From: Anaerolinea thermolimosa
GTDB taxonomy: Bacteria > Chloroflexota > Anaerolineae > Anaerolineales > Anaerolineaceae
DNA length: 39,459 nucleotides
Assembly: GCF_001050195.2 (NCBI RefSeq)
Contig: NZ_DF967965.1
Span: forward strand, 3,134,213-3,173,671
Direction of reading: 5' to 3'
The notes under the pieces were generated by a model, which was not told the DNA's origin, did no database searches, and saw only the letters and a list, made by a program, of their open reading frames with translations. Made by a program: the position numbers and the translations under genes. Of this stretch, positions 26,617 through 35,037 are shown in pieces (the first letter of the stretch is position 1; each line of letters starts with the position of its first letter).

Positions 26617-27942
26617 TCACTGGATTTTTCGCACCTTCAGCACGATTCCATCCACCTGCACCACTTCTACCCGACTGCCGCGGGGAGCCCTGCCCCCCTC
26701 AATCAGTTCCGCCGTCCAGAGTTCACTCCCCAGCTGCACCGAACCGACCGGCGCCAGCTCACTGCGCACCGTGCCCACCTGCCCCACCAGAGATTCCTGC
26801 CCCACCCGCACCGGAACCCGCTGCGCGCGCAGGGCAATCCCCACAATCAACGAGAAAGCCGCTCCAAAAACAATCCCCGTGCCCACCACCAGCGGCACCG
26901 AAACCCGCGGAAAGCCCGGCACATTGGGTGAATTGAAGAGCACCAGCGCCCCAATGATAAAAGACCCCACCCCCGCGGCAGTGAGTGCACCATGGGTCGG
27001 CGCCTTGATATCCAGCAGGAAAAGCACAAAGGCAAGCACCAGAAAAACGATGCCAAACCAGTTGACCGGCAACACGCCCAGCCCGAAGATCGCCAGCGTG
27101 ATGCATACCACCCCGATGAACCCTGCCACCCAGCCGCCCGGGCTGGAAATTTCGATCAAAATGGCCTGCACCCCCACGCTCAACAGCAGAAAGATCAGGT
27201 TGGGGTTGGTGAGAATCTGCAGGAACTGTTCCAGAAAGGTGAGCGGTACATCCACCACCACTGCGTTACGTGTGCGGAGCACCACGCTCTCCCCGCCCAC
27301 CTCCACCGAACGCCCGTCAAGCTGAGAAAGCAGGTCAGGGAGATTGCGAGCAACAATATCCACCAGCCCGGCCTGAACGGCCTCGTTTGCCGAAACCGCG
27401 CGTGCATCTTCGATCATCGACTCGGCCAGCTGCACGGCCTCTGCACCGCGCCGCAGGGCCAGCCCGCGCGCACTGGCCTTGATGACCTCTTTCGCCTTGC
27501 GCTCCGCCGTCGATTCGATGTCTTCGCCCTGCATTCCCACCGGGCTGGCCGCCCCGATGGTCGATTCCGGCGCCATGGCCGCGGCATGACCGGCCAGGGT
27601 GATCAGCGTTCCGGCTGAAGCCGCCATGGCCCCCGCCGGAGAAACATACACCACCACCGGCACAGGGCTTGCACGCACCTGCTGCACCAGGCGATTCATG
27701 ATCTCCACGCTCCCCCCGGGGGTATCCAGCTCCACGATAAGCGCCGAGGCTCCCCGCTCTTCGGCAATGTGGATGGCCCGTTTGAGCGTCTCCTGCCAGA
27801 TAGGCGTAAGTGGCCCCTCCAGGCGCACTGTCACCACCAGCGGGGTCTCGCTCTGCGCCTGTACCACCGGCCGGATCAGGTTCATCCAGCCTGTCACCAA
27901 CAAAACCAGCACCAGCCAGCCTCGCACCTTCCGGTAAGTCAT
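26617..27942 (-). CDS. NfeD/ClpP-class membrane serine protease
   Basis: This 441-residue protein has a signal peptide or anchor, a ClpP-like protease domain (about 30-220), a membrane region of four or five helices (about 230-370) and a C-terminal beta-barrel NfeD domain (about 375-440). Landmarks are ELDTPGGSVEIMNR, the nucleophile Ser near 109 in AAASAGT-like AASAGT, and a Lys cluster near 149-155 that fits the Ser-Lys dyad of this family. Archaeal homologues cleave stomatin-like proteins; no stomatin gene is next to it here. An ATG at 27954 lies just before GGAGG. The ATG at 27942, five bases after GGAGG, is chosen. TATAAT at 27959-27964 gives a short leader. Confidence 0.9.
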   Translation of the reverse strand: MTYRKVRGWLVLVLLVTGWMNLIRPVVQAQSETPLVVTVRLEGPLTPIWQETLKRAIHIAEERGASALIVELDTPGGSVEIMNRLVQQVRASPVPVVVYVSPAGAMAASAGTLITLAGHAAAMAPESTIGAASPVGMQGEDIESTAERKAKEVIKASARGLALRRGAEAVQLAESMIEDARAVSANEAVQAGLVDIVARNLPDLLSQLDGRSVEVGGESVVLRTRNAVVVDVPLTFLEQFLQILTNPNLIFLLLSVGVQAILIEISSPGGWVAGFIGVVCITLAIFGLGVLPVNWFGIVFLVLAFVLFLLDIKAPTHGALTAAGVGSFIIGALVLFNSPNVPGFPRVSVPLVVGTGIVFGAAFSLIVGIALRAQRVPVRVGQESLVGQVGTVRSELAPVGSVQLGSELWTAELIEGGRAPRGSRVEVVQVDGIVLKVRKIQ

Positions 27943-28094
27943 GAGAACCTCCATACCTATTATAAGGCAAGCCCGATTGCCTGAAAGCGTACCTGTCGAA
28001 TGTGATTTTTCTCAAGGCGTAAAGTGCTCTCCGGAAGTTTTCACCCCGGAAGGTTCTGTACTATACTGAATACAACCTGTTCATGGAGGGAAGT

Positions 28095-28634
28095 ATGCCT
28101 GACCTTGTTCCAATTCCACCAGAAGAATTCCTCGTCCGGGCTTATGCAGTCTGGGAACATGGCTGGTTCCTTCTCACCAGCGGGGAGTACACAGAGGGCA
28201 AATTCAACAGCATGACCGTCTCCTGGGGCAGTTTCGGCTGTATGTGGGGACGCCCTTTCGCTCAGGTAGTGGTGCGACCCCACCGTTATACCTTTGAATT
28301 CATGGAAACCTACCCCACCTTCACCCTGTGTGCTTTTTCGCGCCAGTACCGTCCTGCCCTCAACCTTCTGGGAACAAAATCAGGTCGGGAGGGCAATAAA
28401 ATTGCCGCGTCTGGCCTCACCCCGCAACCGGCCAGCCAGGTGGCGGCGCCCGTGTTCGCCGAAGCCGAATTGACCATCGAGTGCCGTAAGCTCTACTGGC
28501 AGGACTTCGAGCCCGCGCATTTCCTCGACCCAGACCTGCTCAATAACTATCCACGTCAGGATTATCACCGCGTTTACTACGGTGAAATCGTCGCGATCCG
28601 CGGCATACCCGCTTATCGTTTCCCTTCCGTGTGA
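28095..28634 (+). CDS. Flavin reductase-like (FMN-binding split barrel) protein
   Basis: This 179-residue protein resembles the flavin reductase-like domain. It has FNSMTVSWGSFGCMWGRPF followed by VVRPHRYTFEFMETYPTFTLCAF, the strand pattern that binds FMN in this fold. Its partner oxidoreductase and substrate are unknown. An ATG at 28083 is also in frame, but GGAGGG lies after it. The ATG at 28095, four to five bases after that site, is preferred. A TATACT box at 28062-28067 with TTTTCA 18 bases upstream is a likely promoter. The next small gene starts 23 bases after its stop. Confidence 0.8.
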   Translation: MPDLVPIPPEEFLVRAYAVWEHGWFLLTSGEYTEGKFNSMTVSWGSFGCMWGRPFAQVVVRPHRYTFEFMETYPTFTLCAFSRQYRPALNLLGTKSGREGNKIAASGLTPQPASQVAAPVFAEAELTIECRKLYWQDFEPAHFLDPDLLNNYPRQDYHRVYYGEIVAIRGIPAYRFPSV

Positions 28635-28657
28635 GGCCCGTTTCAAGGAGTGCTCCC

Positions 28658-28900
28658 ATGTCGATTCTACTGCTCGACGAGAGTCTGCGCATGACGGTTT
28701 TTTACGACCGTAACGCCCCCCGCCCCGCAGAGATTTGCCTGTATCTGGAAGAAACCTGCCCGCCCGAAGAAAAACTGCTGCAGGAAAGCGAGTCCGCCCT
28801 GTACCTCACCCCGGGGCAAGCGCGCGCCCTGGCCGACGAATTGCTCCAGGCCTTACAGGAACGTGAACGTTACCGGGCGCTCTCGCCCGAAGAGGGATAG
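28658..28900 (+). CDS. Small acidic protein of unknown function
   Basis: This 80-residue protein starts MSILLLDESLRMTVFYD and ends with a helical region LTPGQARALADELLQALQ. It is rich in Glu and Leu and has two Cys in the middle. AAGGAG stands seven bases before the ATG, and the gene follows the flavin reductase-like gene closely, so translation is plausible. I do not recognise a family. It may be a partner of the flavoprotein, but that is a guess from position only. Confidence 0.6.
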   Translation: MSILLLDESLRMTVFYDRNAPRPAEICLYLEETCPPEEKLLQESESALYLTPGQARALADELLQALQERERYRALSPEEG

Positions 28901-28968
28901 AGGTTCTTTGTTTTCTCGCTTCCCGGTTTCATCTACTCACCCGAATACTATACTTCCAGGAGTTGCCG

Positions 28969-29541
28969 ATGTCTTTCCGTGATCTTGTGCTGAAAAACCG
29001 CTCCTATCGCCGCTTCCGGCAGGATCCACCCGTGACTCTCGAAACCCTGCGTGAACTGGTAGACCTGGCACGCCTTTCACCCAGCGCCGCTAACCGCCAG
29101 CCCCTCCGCTACATCCTCTCAGCCGACCCGGAAAAGAACGCCCGCATCTTTCCGCATCTGGCATGGGCCGGTTACCTGCGCGACTGGCCCGGCCCCGCCG
29201 AAGGCGAGCGCCCCACGGGTTATATCATCGTCCTGCTCGATACCACCGTGAGTAAGAACGCCGGTTGTGACCATGGCATCGCTGCCCAGACCATTCTCCT
29301 CGGGGCCACCGAACGCGGCCTGGGCGGCTGTATGATCGGGTCGGTACAGCGCGCCGAGCTGGCCGCCGCATTGAACATCCCCGAGCAATACGAGATCCTG
29401 CTGGTCATCGCTCTGGGCGTGCCCGGCGAAGAAGTGCGCCTGGAACCGCTCCCCCCTGATGGCGATATTCGCTACTGGCGTGATGAACGTGGCGTTCACC
29501 ACGTGCCCAAACGCCCGCTCGATGACCTGATCATCGGCTGA
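28969..29541 (+). CDS. Nitroreductase-family flavoprotein
   Basis: The 190-residue product has the nitroreductase fold markers: KNRSYRRF at the N-terminus for phosphate binding to FMN, LARLSPSAANRQPLRY (about 37-52), and GATERGLGGCMIGSV near 121-135. These enzymes reduce nitro groups or quinone-like compounds with NAD(P)H and FMN, usually as dimers. The start at 28969 has AGGAG six bases upstream; a TTG six bases earlier is less likely. The substrate cannot be inferred. Confidence 0.9.
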   Translation: MSFRDLVLKNRSYRRFRQDPPVTLETLRELVDLARLSPSAANRQPLRYILSADPEKNARIFPHLAWAGYLRDWPGPAEGERPTGYIIVLLDTTVSKNAGCDHGIAAQTILLGATERGLGGCMIGSVQRAELAAALNIPEQYEILLVIALGVPGEEVRLEPLPPDGDIRYWRDERGVHHVPKRPLDDLIIG

Positions 29542-29611
29542 ATCATCCCGCAGGGGCACAGCTTTCACCGGCCACACCTCTGCGGCTTTCTTCAGATAGA
29601 GCCCCTCCACC

Positions 29612-31867
29612 GTGCCCCTGCTCTGGCTTTCTCTTTTTTTCCTCTCTGGCATCCTGCTTGCCGCATGGACCCATTTTCCCGTGAGCTTCTGGGCAGGCGT
29701 GGCGGGGGGTAGCCTGTTCTTCTGGCAGCTTCTTCATCGCCTTCCAGGTAGAAGGCTGAGGTGGCTATCCAGCGTGAAGGGCACCCTGAAGCTGCCCCCC
29801 TTCCTGCTTCTGGTAGCGCTGGGGGCAGGTGCCCTGCGCTACCAGCTCTCACGCCCGGCCTTCGGGCCAGGCGACCTGGCTTATTATCACGGGGGAGGGG
29901 AGGTAGAACTGACCGCCACCGTGAGCCAGTCGCCGGAACCGCGCGACACAGTCACCCTGTTGCGATTGGAAGCAGAATCCCTCCAGCAAGCCGGACAAAC
30001 CCCGCCCCTGAAGGTGCGTGGGGCTCTCCTGGCCATGCTTCCACCCGACCAGGGATGGCATTACGGAGACCGCCTCATTCTGCGCGGAACCCTGACCCCG
30101 CCCCCTGAAAGCGAAACCTTTTCCTTCCGCAATTTCCTGGCCCGGCAGGGCATTTTCTCTTACATGGCCTACCCTCAGGTGCAATGGATAGAGAGCGGCG
30201 CGGGCAACCCCCTTATGACGGCCATCGACGCGCTCCGCCAGCGTGCGCACCGGGTAGTAGAGGCCCTCTTCCCTCCTCCCGAAGCCCCACTGCTGGACGG
30301 GATTCTCCTCGGCCTGGATAAAGGTCTGCCCCCGTCCATCGAAGAAGCCTTCCGGCGCACGGGTACGTCTCACATCATCGCCATTTCGGGGTTTAACATG
30401 GCTGTGCTCGCCGGGTTGTTTGCCGGTCTCTTTGGGCGGGTCTTTTCGCGCTGGTGGGCCACCCTCATTGCCCTCACCGCCATGGTCCTGTACACTCTGC
30501 TCGTGGGAGGGGGAGCGGCCGTGGTGCGTGCCGCCATCATGAGCGGTCTGAGTCTCATCGCCGTGCAGATCGGTCGGCGGAGCAGCGGCCTGAATTCCCT
30601 TCTCTTCGCCGCCGGGGTGATGTGCTTTTTCAACCCCGATCTCCCCTGGGATGTTTCCTTTCAGCTTTCTTTTGCGGCCACTCTGGGTCTGGTGGTTTAC
30701 GCCGCCCGCCTGGAAGGGTTTTTCCGGCGCAGAGTAGAACGCTGGTTCCCCGTGGCGGTAGCCGGTCCGCTCACTGCCCTGGTTGCCGAGAACGTGCTCT
30801 TCACCCTGGCAGCGCAGGCTTTCACCCTGCCAGTCCTGTTTTACCACTTCGGGCGCATCTCACTCATCGCTCCCCTGGCCAACTTCTTTATTCTCCCGGC
30901 TCAATCTTCACTGATGATTTTCTCCGGTCTGGCTGTGCTGGTGGGGATGGTCTTCTTACCGCTGGGGCGCCTCCTGGCGGCACCGGGATGGGCCCTGGCT
31001 TCATACACCCTGCACATGGTGAGCTGGCTGGGCGCCAGCCCCGGCGTCGAGCTGGTGGCAGGCCCCGGACGGCTGAGCTGGGTGCTGGCCATGTTCGCCA
31101 TTTTACTCCTCAGCCTGAAGATCAGCCCCGCATGGCTGAAATCTCATCTGCCACGCCTCGCCCCGGCCACAGGCCTGGTGCTGGCGGCGGGCCTGGCCGG
31201 GTTGCTCTGGCGACAGGTGCTGGCCAGTGGTGATGGCGCCCTGCATGTGATAGCCTTCCAGTTTGAAGGAAAGACACCTCTGCTTATCCGCACCCCCGCA
31301 GGCCGGGCGGTGCTCATCAATGGCAGTGAGCGAGCCAGCCAGCTTTCAGCAGCGCTGGGCCGCTGGTTGCCCCCGCTGAACCGCTCGCTCGATGCATTCA
31401 TTCTCAATGAGCCTTCCAGCGGCACCCTCAAAGCCCTGCCTGAGACTTTAAAGCGCTTCCCCCCGCAAAGGGCATTCCTGGCCGCCGCTTTGCCAGAGAA
31501 CGCCACCGGGCGCAACCTGCGAGAGAGTCTCCAGATCGAGACGATCCCCCTCCAGAACGGCGACACGCTCGATCTTGGCCAGGGGGTGCGCTTGCAGGCC
31601 CGGGCCTGCAACCCACAGGGCTGTGCCCTTCTCCTGGAATGGGATCGCTTTGCCATGCTTTTCCCTGGCGGCAAGGCGCCAGAAGAACTCCCTGACCCGC
31701 AGACAGGGATGTTGCTTCTCACCCCGGCCGACCTTAAAACTACCCCGCTCGATACCTGGAAGACCCATTTTCAGGCGACGATCCTCGATGCCGCCTCTCT
31801 GCCTCCCGATGGATGGCTGCATCTGCAAACCGATGGAACGCGCCTGTGGGTAAGCCGGAGCCCATGA
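29612..31867 (+). CDS. comEC: ComEC/Rec2-family protein with degenerate C-terminal domain
   Basis: ComEC forms the channel that takes single-stranded DNA through the membrane in natural transformation. The 751-residue protein has an N-terminal two-helix part with an OB-like domain (about 1-190) and the Competence domain with GTSHIIAISGFNMA near 250-265 and many helices to about 520. A metallo-beta-lactamase-like C-terminus follows (about 540-750). The usual metal motif HxHxDH is absent: the matching strand reads FILNEPSSGTLKALPE. The nuclease site is therefore lost or the domain was replaced. It starts with a GTG without a clear Shine-Dalgarno sequence. No comEA or pilus gene is nearby. It is convergent with the next gene. 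Confidence 0.88.
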   Translation: MPLLWLSLFFLSGILLAAWTHFPVSFWAGVAGGSLFFWQLLHRLPGRRLRWLSSVKGTLKLPPFLLLVALGAGALRYQLSRPAFGPGDLAYYHGGGEVELTATVSQSPEPRDTVTLLRLEAESLQQAGQTPPLKVRGALLAMLPPDQGWHYGDRLILRGTLTPPPESETFSFRNFLARQGIFSYMAYPQVQWIESGAGNPLMTAIDALRQRAHRVVEALFPPPEAPLLDGILLGLDKGLPPSIEEAFRRTGTSHIIAISGFNMAVLAGLFAGLFGRVFSRWWATLIALTAMVLYTLLVGGGAAVVRAAIMSGLSLIAVQIGRRSSGLNSLLFAAGVMCFFNPDLPWDVSFQLSFAATLGLVVYAARLEGFFRRRVERWFPVAVAGPLTALVAENVLFTLAAQAFTLPVLFYHFGRISLIAPLANFFILPAQSSLMIFSGLAVLVGMVFLPLGRLLAAPGWALASYTLHMVSWLGASPGVELVAGPGRLSWVLAMFAILLLSLKISPAWLKSHLPRLAPATGLVLAAGLAGLLWRQVLASGDGALHVIAFQFEGKTPLLIRTPAGRAVLINGSERASQLSAALGRWLPPLNRSLDAFILNEPSSGTLKALPETLKRFPPQRAFLAAALPENATGRNLRESLQIETIPLQNGDTLDLGQGVRLQARACNPQGCALLLEWDRFAMLFPGGKAPEELPDPQTGMLLLTPADLKTTPLDTWKTHFQATILDAASLPPDGWLHLQTDGTRLWVSRSP

Positions 31868-31878
31868 GCAGGCCCATC

Positions 31879-32907
31879 TCAGGCCAGCCCGAACAAAAGC
31901 GCCGCCGGTCTCTGCCCAAAGAGGCTGATCTCCAGCCGGTCAATCAGCCTTAACCGCTCGAAAGCCACAAGCTCTGGCAGGCTGGTGAGCAACACCACCC
32001 GGCCCTGTAGAACGAGCACGCGTTCCATTTCCGCGCAGGCCGCCCGGTAGAGATATTCAAGGCGCAAGTCCACCGCCACCTGCCGCCCCCATGGCAGGTT
32101 CGAAACCATCCGGTCAACCGATCGGCTGGCAAAGGGCAAGCGGGTGGCGTCCAGCCTGCACCACTCCACGGTCTGCCCGGCCAGGCTGGCATTGGCGCGT
32201 GCCGCCCGAATCGCCTCAGGGCTGAGGTCACCCCCCAGGCAATGCGCTCCCAGCCAGGCCGCCTCAATCGCCAGCGTACCGGCGCCGCAAAAAGCATCCA
32301 GAAAGACATGCCCCGGCTTCACCCCCGCAAAGCGGAGCAACGCCGCGGCCACACTGGGTTTAAGCGAACCCGCCAGGTGCACCTGCTTATACGCGCGGCG
32401 GTGCAGTGGGCGTGCACCCACCCGCACCCCCACCAGCACATGCTCATGCTCGATAAAAAGACGCACATTGAAGGCGCTTTCTTCATCATCCGCGGAATAT
32501 TCCCACCGGTAGTGACGAGAAATGCCCCCGGCCACCGCCTGTTTGACTTCTTCGGCAGTGTAATTCCGCCGCCCCACAAAACTCACCGTAACCGAAAAGG
32601 TATTTGCCGGTTCAATGGTGCGCTCACGCGCCAGAATCTTCAACATCCGGTGTAAATTCCATTGCTCACTGCGTTGATGCAATTGCTGAAGCCCCGAGCG
32701 CTGCGGGGGCAAACCGTCCCACACATCCAGTTTCAAAAATACATCATCCACAGTGCGCAATCTCAACAAAGGCGCCAGCTTCCCGCTACAGGTGGCACAC
32801 ACCCGGCGGTAGGCCACCTCTTCCACCTGCAGGCCGGGGATGTCGCTCATTTCTTCTGCAGCGATGCGTTCAAGGCCATATCCGGTGAGGGCAAAAACGG
32901 GGAACAT
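31879..32907 (-). CDS. THUMP-domain RNA N2-guanosine methyltransferase
   Basis: This protein of about 342 residues is predicted to methylate a guanosine in tRNA or rRNA. A THUMP-like region lies at about 55-170. A Rossmann methyltransferase follows, with motif I DAFCGAGTLAIEAA near 204-217, GGDLSPEAI for SAM ribose binding, and motif IV SNLPWG near 269-274, the form seen in Trm14/RlmL-type N2-methyltransferases. The target site is not known. ATGs occur at 32913 and 32907. TATACT at 32915-32920 places the transcript start at 32908, so the second ATG is chosen and the mRNA is nearly leaderless. Confidence 0.88.
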   Translation of the reverse strand: MFPVFALTGYGLERIAAEEMSDIPGLQVEEVAYRRVCATCSGKLAPLLRLRTVDDVFLKLDVWDGLPPQRSGLQQLHQRSEQWNLHRMLKILARERTIEPANTFSVTVSFVGRRNYTAEEVKQAVAGGISRHYRWEYSADDEESAFNVRLFIEHEHVLVGVRVGARPLHRRAYKQVHLAGSLKPSVAAALLRFAGVKPGHVFLDAFCGAGTLAIEAAWLGAHCLGGDLSPEAIRAARANASLAGQTVEWCRLDATRLPFASRSVDRMVSNLPWGRQVAVDLRLEYLYRAACAEMERVLVLQGRVVLLTSLPELVAFERLRLIDRLEISLFGQRPAALLFGLA

Positions 32908-32914
32908 GGGCATA

Positions 32915-32920
32915 AGTATA
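32915..32920 (-). promoter_or_regulatory. -10 box of the THUMP methyltransferase
   Basis: On the minus strand TATACT lies seven bases before the ATG at 32907 and predicts a start at 32908. No good -35 hexamer was found at normal spacing, so the call is moderate. Confidence 0.45.
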
Positions 32921-33108
32921 TTCTGTTTTCATCTGCCTGCCGGTTGCAATTTTTCCACTCTATGAGAAAATTAAAAAACTAAACGCCTTTCCCTTTCGGG
33001 AACCTCCGAGACCTGTGAAAGGCCGCCCGGTTTTGATCAACACACAGACCATGCTACCGCACCAGCAAACCCCAGTAAGCTTCTCAAGTCTGGAAAGGAA
33101 CATCACTT

Positions 33109-34086
33109 ATGGAATACCGATTTCTGGGAAATACCGGCATCCGGGTAAGTCAGCTCTGCTTTGGGACGATGTCTTTTGGAGGCGATGCTGACGAAGAAAC
33201 CTCGGCGGCGCTCTTTAAACGCTGCCGCGACGTGGGAATCAACTTTTTCGATTGCGCCAACACCTATTCAGCTGGCAGGGCCGAAGAAATTCTGGGACGG
33301 TTGATCGCCGGTAACCGGCACGAATTGATCATCACCAGCAAGGTCTATTTTCCCACCGGCTCCGATGTCAATGCCCGCGGAGCCACCCGGCGCAATATTC
33401 TCTTACAGGTAGAAGCCAGCCTCAAGCGTCTGGGCACCGATTATATCGATGTCTACTTCATCCATCACTTCGACGATAATACCCCCCTGCCCGAGACCCT
33501 GCGCGCCCTGGATGATCTCGTCCATTCCGGCAAAATCCTTTACCCCGCCGCCAGCAACTTTGCCGCGTGGCAGGTAGCCAAAGCACTGGGGTTGAGCGCC
33601 CTGCATGGCTGGGCACCATTTGCCGTCCTCCAGCCCATGTACAATCTGGTCAAGCGCCAGGCCGAGGTAGAAATCCTGCCCATGGCACGCGCCGAAGGCC
33701 TGGGGGTGATCACTTACAGCCCGCTTGGCGGCGGCCTGCTCACCGGAAAGTACACCCCCGGCACCCGACCTGAAAAGGGACGCCTGGTAGAAAACAAAAT
33801 GTACCAGGTGCGTTACGGAGCGGCATGGATGGTTGAAGTGGCCGACCGCTTCAGTGAATTTGCCCGTCAGCGCGGTTTCGACCCCGCCGCCCTGGCCGTG
33901 GCCTGGGCAGGAAGCCACCCGGCAGTTACTGCTCCCATCATCGGGGCACGCAATCTTCAGCAACTGGAAGGATCGCTGAAATCACTGGAGATTACCATGA
34001 CCCCCGAACTGCGCGCTGAAATCTCGGCTCTCTCACCCGAACCTCCCCCCGCAACCGACCGCAGCGAGGAAGTCGTCTCAGGCTGA
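33109..34086 (+). CDS. Aldo/keto reductase
   Basis: This 325-residue NADPH-dependent oxidoreductase of the AKR barrel fold shows the full catalytic tetrad: Asp48 and Tyr53 in FDCANTYSAGRAEE, Lys78 in ITSKVY, and His119 in YFIHHFDD. The Tyr and cofactor regions are intact, including TYSPLGGGLLTGKY near 205. It resembles the general-stress/YajO-like AKR group, which reduces aldehydes; the natural substrate is unknown. AAAGGA stands nine bases before the ATG. About 200 bases of divergent spacer lie between it and the THUMP methyltransferase. Confidence 0.95.
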   Translation: MEYRFLGNTGIRVSQLCFGTMSFGGDADEETSAALFKRCRDVGINFFDCANTYSAGRAEEILGRLIAGNRHELIITSKVYFPTGSDVNARGATRRNILLQVEASLKRLGTDYIDVYFIHHFDDNTPLPETLRALDDLVHSGKILYPAASNFAAWQVAKALGLSALHGWAPFAVLQPMYNLVKRQAEVEILPMARAEGLGVITYSPLGGGLLTGKYTPGTRPEKGRLVENKMYQVRYGAAWMVEVADRFSEFARQRGFDPAALAVAWAGSHPAVTAPIIGARNLQQLEGSLKSLEITMTPELRAEISALSPEPPPATDRSEEVVSG

Positions 34087-34130
34087 AAGTGCCCGGTGCA
34101 CCGGCCCTCCAGCCACCTGCCTCTGGTTGC

Positions 34131-34169
34131 CCCCTGCCCGTGTTGAGCGCTCCATGACGCGGGCAGGGG
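34131..34169. other. Hairpin between convergent AKR and hydrolase genes
   Basis: CCCCTGCCCG and CGGGCAGGGG form a perfect 10-bp stem with a 19-base loop. A T tract is missing on both strands. Its place between two convergent genes suggests a 3'-end barrier. Confidence 0.5.
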
Positions 34170-34197
34170 TCTGGATGCTCTCAGAAAGCCAGCCTGC

Positions 34198-35037
34198 TCA
34201 GCCGGTGTGCCGCAAGATCCAGTCCCCCATATCCGCCAGCACCTGATCGCGTATCAGATCATGATGCAGTTCATGGGAAGCCTCCGGGTAAACCTTCAAT
34301 TCCCGGTCGGGACAGGTTAACCTGGCAAAATAGTCACGCACCCCTTCCACCGCGCTCACCGAGTCGGCCTCTCCATGCAGGAAGAGCACCGGCAGGCACA
34401 GATCAGACGCATGAGCCTGCACCCATGCCAGGACTCTGAGGCTTTCAGACCCCCAGCGCGCCGATGCCCACGGGTGCATCAGCGGATCGTGCCTGCCAGC
34501 TTCCACCACAGCCGGGTCGCGCGTGGCTTTGCTCACATTGAGACCCAGATTCATCCGAAAACGCGGGAGAAGCACCCCGAACACTCTGGCCAGCCAGACG
34601 AGATAGGGTCTGGCCACCCCGGCCGGGCGGATCGGCGTTCCCATTAAAAGCAATCCACGCAGGCCGTTCGGAAAGCGCAGGGCAAATTCAAGGGCAATCA
34701 GCGCACCCAGGCTGTAACCCCAGAGAAAAATCGGCACCCCGGGTTGTTCGGTAGCAAGGGTGTTCAGAAAGGCCCCCACATCCTTCCGATATTCGTCCCA
34801 GCTCCCGATGTGCCCACGCTGCCCCGGCGAACGCCCGTGCCCGCGTAGATCAAAGGCGGCCACCGCCACACCACGGGGAACGAGCGCATCGGCAACATCT
34901 TCATAACGCCCGCTGTGCTCACCGTGGCCGTGGACAACGGCCAGAATTGCCCGGGAGGTTACCGGTGGCCTCCAGACGCGAAAAAACAGCCTCAGGCCAC
35001 CGGCCCCCTCAAAGAATCCCTCACGTACAGTTTCCAT
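34198..35037 (-). CDS. Alpha/beta hydrolase (monoacylglycerol lipase-like)
   Basis: This 279-residue soluble hydrolase has the oxyanion motif HGHGEH (36-41), DLRGHGRSPG (63-72), the nucleophile Ser109 in GYSLG, Asp225 in HGEADSV and His255 in SHELHHD. The HGHGEH and RGHGRS motifs are typical of the monoacylglycerol lipase/lysophospholipase (PldB) group. It may cleave acylglycerols or lysophospholipids. Its ATG follows the stop codon of the enolase-superfamily gene without a gap (TAGATG), so translation is probably coupled. Confidence 0.9.
   Translation of the reverse strand: METVREGFFEGAGGLRLFFRVWRPPVTSRAILAVVHGHGEHSGRYEDVADALVPRGVAVAAFDLRGHGRSPGQRGHIGSWDEYRKDVGAFLNTLATEQPGVPIFLWGYSLGALIALEFALRFPNGLRGLLLMGTPIRPAGVARPYLVWLARVFGVLLPRFRMNLGLNVSKATRDPAVVEAGRHDPLMHPWASARWGSESLRVLAWVQAHASDLCLPVLFLHGEADSVSAVEGVRDYFARLTCPDRELKVYPEASHELHHDLIRDQVLADMGDWILRHTG

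Noticed and set aside
26528-27325. 265-codon plus-strand frame
   Set aside because: Fully antisense to the well-supported NfeD-type protease gene and the start of lipA; composition reflects high-GC shadow coding.
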